Shown one piece after another: positions 60,803 to 64,000 of a stretch of 64,000 nucleotides of DNA; positions within the stretch are counted from its first letter, which is position 1, and each line of letters begins with the position of its first letter. Position numbers and translations under genes: made by a program. Origin of the DNA: Citrobacter sedlakii NBRC 105722 (GTDB taxonomy: Bacteria; Pseudomonadota; Gammaproteobacteria; Enterobacterales; Enterobacteriaceae); the NCBI RefSeq assembly GCF_000759835.1, contig NZ_BBNB01000013.1, positions 62,001-126,000 of the forward strand. The letters run 5' to 3'. Under the pieces are notes generated by a model. It was not told where the DNA came from, made no database searches, and was given only the letters and a program-made list of their open reading frames with translations.

Positions 60803-61798
60803 TTAACGCTTATCAGCGACCAGTTTTAATGCATGCTCAAGCACGTTGATATCCGCACCGGCTTTATGGGCATTTTCGCTCAGGTAACGACGCCATTGAC
60901 GCGCGCCCGGAATGCCCTGGAACAGGCCGAGCATATGGCGGGTGATATGGCCTAAATAGGTCCCCTGCCGCAGTTCCCGCTCAATATACGGATACATCGC
61001 CCGTACCACGGCCACCGGATCGGCATCCGCGGTGTCAACGCCGAAAATCTCCCGGTCAACCGAGGCCAGAATTCCCGGATTCTGGTACGCTTCGCGCCCG
61101 ACCATAACGCCATCCATATGGGCAAGGTGCGCTTTCGCCTGTTCCAGTGACGTAATACCGCCGTTAATCGACAGGGTGAGATGCGGAAAATCCCGTTTGA
61201 GCTGATAAACCCGTGGGTAATCCAGCGGCGGAATTTCTCGGTTCTCTTTCGGGCTTAATCCGGAAAGCCAGGCTTTTCGGGCATGAATGATGAACATGTC
61301 GCATTCACCGTTACCTGAAACGGTATTCATGAAGTCGCAGAGAAATTCATAGCTGTCCTGGTCGTCGATACCGATGCGCGTTTTAACGGTCACCGGAATC
61401 GACACCGCATCACGCATCGCCTTCACGCAATCGGCTACCAGCTGCGCGTTCCCCATCAGGCATGCGCCAAACATACCGTTCTGCACGCGATCCGACGGAC
61501 AGCCGACGTTAAGGTTGATCTCGTCATAGCCGCGAGCCTCCGCAAGTTTTGCACACTGCGCAAGCTGAGCCGGATCGCTTCCCCCCAGTTGCAGTGCCAC
61601 CGGATGCTCCTCATCGCTGTACGCCAGGTAATCGCCTTTGCCATGAATAATGGCGCCTGTTGTGACCATCTCGGTATAGAGCAACGTCTGGCGAGACAGC
61701 AGGCGCAAGAAATAGCGGCAATGTCTGTCCGTCCAGTCGAGCATCGGTGCGATGGAGAAACGGTGAGCGGGAAAGGCAGCGTGTAATTCTGATGACAT
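60803..61798 (-). CDS. dusA: tRNA-dihydrouridine synthase A
   Basis: 331 residues. Reduces U20 and U20a in tRNA with FMN. FMN and active-site motifs: [16 protein letters not shown] near 18, [15 protein letters not shown] with the catalytic Cys near 95, and [31 protein letters not shown] near 215. The open frame goes on to a TTG at 61846, but a TATAGT promoter-like element lies inside that part, so ATG 61798 was chosen. Confidence 0.96.
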   Translation of the reverse strand: MSSELHAAFPAHRFSIAPMLDWTDRHCRYFLRLLSRQTLLYTEMVTTGAIIHGKGDYLAYSDEEHPVALQLGGSDPAQLAQCAKLAEARGYDEINLNVGCPSDRVQNGMFGACLMGNAQLVADCVKAMRDAVSIPVTVKTRIGIDDQDSYEFLCDFMNTVSGNGECDMFIIHARKAWLSGLSPKENREIPPLDYPRVYQLKRDFPHLTLSINGGITSLEQAKAHLAHMDGVMVGREAYQNPGILASVDREIFGVDTADADPVAVVRAMYPYIERELRQGTYLGHITRHMLGLFQGIPGARQWRRYLSENAHKAGADINVLEHALKLVADKR

Positions 61799-61881
61799 GG
61801 CGATTTTTTGAGCGTCTGGTGAACAAGGGGCGCTACTATAGCACAAAGGTAAACCGGAGACGTAACGTCTCCGGTGCTGCC

Positions 61882-63192
61882 TCAGAACGTCATGCTGAGC
61901 TGCGCGCCTGCCCCCCAGGTTTCGTCTTCACCATACAGACCCATCAGATCCACATGAACGCGGTTGAACGGAGAAAACCCAACGCCGCCGGTAAAGACAT
62001 TGCTGTCGTTCGCCTTCACATCAGCACGGTAGCCTGCCCGAACGGCCAGCCAGTTCAGCGGACGAACCTCTGCGCCGACGCCTACATACTGAGAATCATC
62101 TTCGCTCTTAAAACCTTTCGTTTCGGTTAGATCGCCATCCGCTGTCAGCGTCACTACGTCGTTATGCCAGGCGACACCCGCGGTGACCAGCGGGCGAATC
62201 TGATAGGTATCCTGATAATTACGCGTTTCGCCGGTCAGGCCGTTGGTAATGTAAATCGATTTGGTGTCGATATCGCGCGAGATAAGGTTTTGCCCGCTGA
62301 CGCCCAGCGTCCAGTTTTCGCCAAAGTCCGCCGCAATCCCGGCATCGACGTTAAAGCCGGTGTCATCGTTGCGGTATCGGCTGCTGTTCCAGTCGCTGCT
62401 GTCGTAGTTATAAATCGAGGTCGTGTAATTATAGAGCCAGGTTTTTTGCAGTTTCGGCGTGACGCCAATAGAAAGCGGCACGTCGCCTAAGGCAAACTGA
62501 CGCGCCACCGCGATACCGTAATCGGAGACGATTGCCGCCCGGCCGGATGCCGTGGAGTTAAGGTGTTTGGTGATTTCATCAGAGCCCTGCAGCGCCGCCC
62601 TGCCCGCTTCAACTAACGCATAGGCATCGCTACCCTCGATTCTGCGCAGATAATCAATATCGCCTTGATCGATTGACGCGCTTACACGGCCATGCGCATA
62701 GCCTTTCGCCACAAACGCAACGGATAACACCTCGTTGGGAATACTGACCGCCAGTCCGGCCCCGGCGTTAGCATGCGCCGTCTTCCCTTTCAGGTACTCC
62801 AGCTCATCGGCAAGATCGCGCGCCGCCCCCTGAAACTGGTTTAACACGCCGCGAGGGTTCAGCAGAACCTCGGCTGGCGTCAGGTTATCGACGACGTCAT
62901 CGTAGTAGTCGATTTTGTCGCTGATTTCATCAATCTCATCCTGCAAGTTATCCTCGTCGGTAATTTGCGCCCCAACCGCAGGAAGGATGACGGTAATGCT
63001 GTCCTCAGGTTTAGCCTTCGCCAGCAAAGCCGGGTTGATGAGAACCCCACTGCCATAATGTGCCGAAGCCACGCCCGTCCCGCCCATTGCATCGTTACGC
63101 GCTTCCGCCCAGGTATTTGCCGCGTTCGCCTGGTGTGATACCCAAAACGAAACCGCGATCGCCACCACCGAAAAGTTAAAATTTTTATTCAC
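61882..63192 (-). CDS. Orphan TraF-like (TraF_2) beta-barrel outer-membrane protein
   Basis: About 436 residues from GTG 63192, giving [28 protein letters not shown], a signal peptide cut after NAA. The mature part has [26 protein letters not shown] and many amphipathic strands, ending in F ([10 protein letters not shown]), the mark of an outer-membrane barrel. It fits the plasmid TraF_2 family and, more loosely, FadL-like barrels. Conjugation genes are absent. A coiled region ([21 protein letters not shown]) lies near residue 65. An upstream longer frame has no ribosome site. Function unknown. Confidence 0.75.
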   Translation of the reverse strand: MNKNFNFSVVAIAVSFWVSHQANAANTWAEARNDAMGGTGVASAHYGSGVLINPALLAKAKPEDSITVILPAVGAQITDEDNLQDEIDEISDKIDYYDDVVDNLTPAEVLLNPRGVLNQFQGAARDLADELEYLKGKTAHANAGAGLAVSIPNEVLSVAFVAKGYAHGRVSASIDQGDIDYLRRIEGSDAYALVEAGRAALQGSDEITKHLNSTASGRAAIVSDYGIAVARQFALGDVPLSIGVTPKLQKTWLYNYTTSIYNYDSSDWNSSRYRNDDTGFNVDAGIAADFGENWTLGVSGQNLISRDIDTKSIYITNGLTGETRNYQDTYQIRPLVTAGVAWHNDVVTLTADGDLTETKGFKSEDDSQYVGVGAEVRPLNWLAVRAGYRADVKANDSNVFTGGVGFSPFNRVHVDLMGLYGEDETWGAGAQLSMTF

Positions 63193-63474
63193 AGTAAACC
63201 CATTTTTATTAGCAGGTGAAATAACGCCTCTGCCAGTATCAACGCAGCAGAGGAGAACTATTGCTGTGAAAAAATGAATAAAAATGGTGCTATTCGCTTC
63301 ATGCAGAATGGGGCTGAAGCGTTCTCTTTTTGTGATACGCCTCAATATGTATAGAAGACTTTATTAAGCGCGGAAAGATTCGCAGACGATATATCGTCAC
63401 TGGCAGGATCTCGGCGTTTCCTGCAGAACATGATAAAGTGAGGGTTTATCACCCCACGCTAACCGAGGTGCCCA

Positions 63475-63990
63475 ATGGAAAAGACCACAACGCAAGAGCT
63501 GCTGGCGCAAGCTGAAAAATTGTGCGCGCAACGCAATGTGCGACTGACCCCGCAGCGCCTCGAAGTGTTACGCCTGATGAGCCTGCAGGACGGGGCAATT
63601 AGCGCTTACGATCTGCTCGATCTGCTGCGGGAGTCAGAGCCACAGGCCAAACCGCCGACGGTTTACCGGGCGCTGGATTTTCTGCTAGAGCAAGGGTTTG
63701 TGCATAAGGTGGAATCCACAAACAGCTACGTACTTTGCTATCTTTTCGATCAGCCGACGCATACCTCAGCCATGTTTATCTGCGATCGCTGCGGCGCGGT
63801 GAAGGAAGAGTGTGCGGAAGGGGTGGAAGATATTATGCATACGCTGGCGGCAAAAATGGGTTTTGCCCTGCGTCATAACGTGATTGAAGCGCATGGGTTA
63901 TGTTCAGCGTGCGTGGAGGTTGAAGCCTGTCGTCATCCCGGCGATTGCCAACATGACCATTCTATTCAGGTGAAGAAAAAACCCCGTTAA
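63475..63990 (+). CDS. zur: Zur, zinc-uptake repressor (Fur family)
   Basis: 171 residues. Fur-type winged helix (RLTPQRLEVLRLMSLQDGAISAYDLLDLLRE) and metal-binding part with CDRCGAVKEEC and CSACVEVEAC for structural zinc. With zinc bound it represses znuABC and related genes. The same neighbours as E. coli zur near dusA. Complete within the window. Confidence 0.97.
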   Translation: MEKTTTQELLAQAEKLCAQRNVRLTPQRLEVLRLMSLQDGAISAYDLLDLLRESEPQAKPPTVYRALDFLLEQGFVHKVESTNSYVLCYLFDQPTHTSAMFICDRCGAVKEECAEGVEDIMHTLAAKMGFALRHNVIEAHGLCSACVEVEACRHPGDCQHDHSIQVKKKPR

Positions 63991-64000
63991 TGGCGCGAGC

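Noticed and set aside
61799-61846. TTG start giving a longer DusA
   Set aside because: The added part contains a TATAGT promoter-like element and lacks a ribosome site.

Overview
The window is chromosomal DNA of an enterobacterium (Enterobacteriaceae, closest in gene content to Citrobacter/Salmonella/Escherichia). The reasons are gene order and protein similarity to the E. coli segment phn - fdhF - gltP/nrf - acs - soxRS - uvrA/ssb - tyrB/alr/dnaB - dusA - zur, REP and ERIC repeats between genes, a selenocysteine-type formate dehydrogenase H, and a GC-rich coding bias. I cannot fix the species from the sequence alone; Citrobacter is the best guess.

Layout. 1-6412: the C-P lyase operon from the end of phnH to phnP, compact and translationally coupled (phosphonate breakdown). 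6453-6776: yjdP. 6872-13486 (minus): an orphan type VI secretion cassette, vgrG - DUF4123 adaptor - three tandem DUF3304 paralogues - a Tle1/DUF2235-like protein whose expected catalytic Ser and His positions are both replaced. 13598-13915: an eroded hybrid histidine-kinase relic. 14174-16321: fdhF with an in-frame UGA (Sec140), SECIS and sigma-54 promoter. 16437-25237: yjcO, gltP and the seven-gene nrf operon (periplasmic nitrite to ammonia). 25670-29821: acs-yjcH-actP (acetate uptake and activation) with an ERIC element between acs and yjcH. 29977-34312: an accessory block with a Gfo/Idh/MocA oxidoreductase, a CidA/CidB-like pair with a divergent LysR regulator, a candidate small RNA, and a glutathione S-transferase. 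34656-40302: ghxP, yjcE, soxR/soxS, pdeC. 40883-41164: yjcB. 41211-45877 (minus): a DMSO-reductase-like operon (A, B, C and an extra multi-cluster Fe-S protein) with a perfect FNR box. 46639-49662: an unrecognised 36-residue membrane protein divergent from a P-type cation ATPase, with a second perfect FNR box between them. 49725-63990: ssb/uvrA with shared SOS box, yjbR, yjbQ, aphA (39-bp duplication in the signal peptide), tyrB, alr, dnaB, qorA, pspG, dusA, an orphan TraF-like beta-barrel protein, and zur.

How it fits together. Much of the window serves anaerobic respiration and fermentation: fdhF (formate), nrf (nitrite), the DMSO-reductase-like operon and the ATPase/small-protein pair behind FNR boxes. 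Stress genes (soxRS, ssb-uvrA, pspG, zur) and house-keeping genes (dnaB, alr, tyrB, dusA) form the conserved backbone. The accessory insertions are the T6SS cassette, the 30-34 kb block and the 41-50 kb block. The most promising leads for new biology are the FNR-linked P-type ATPase with its tiny membrane protein, and the catalytically altered Tle1-like protein with three tandem DUF3304 partners.
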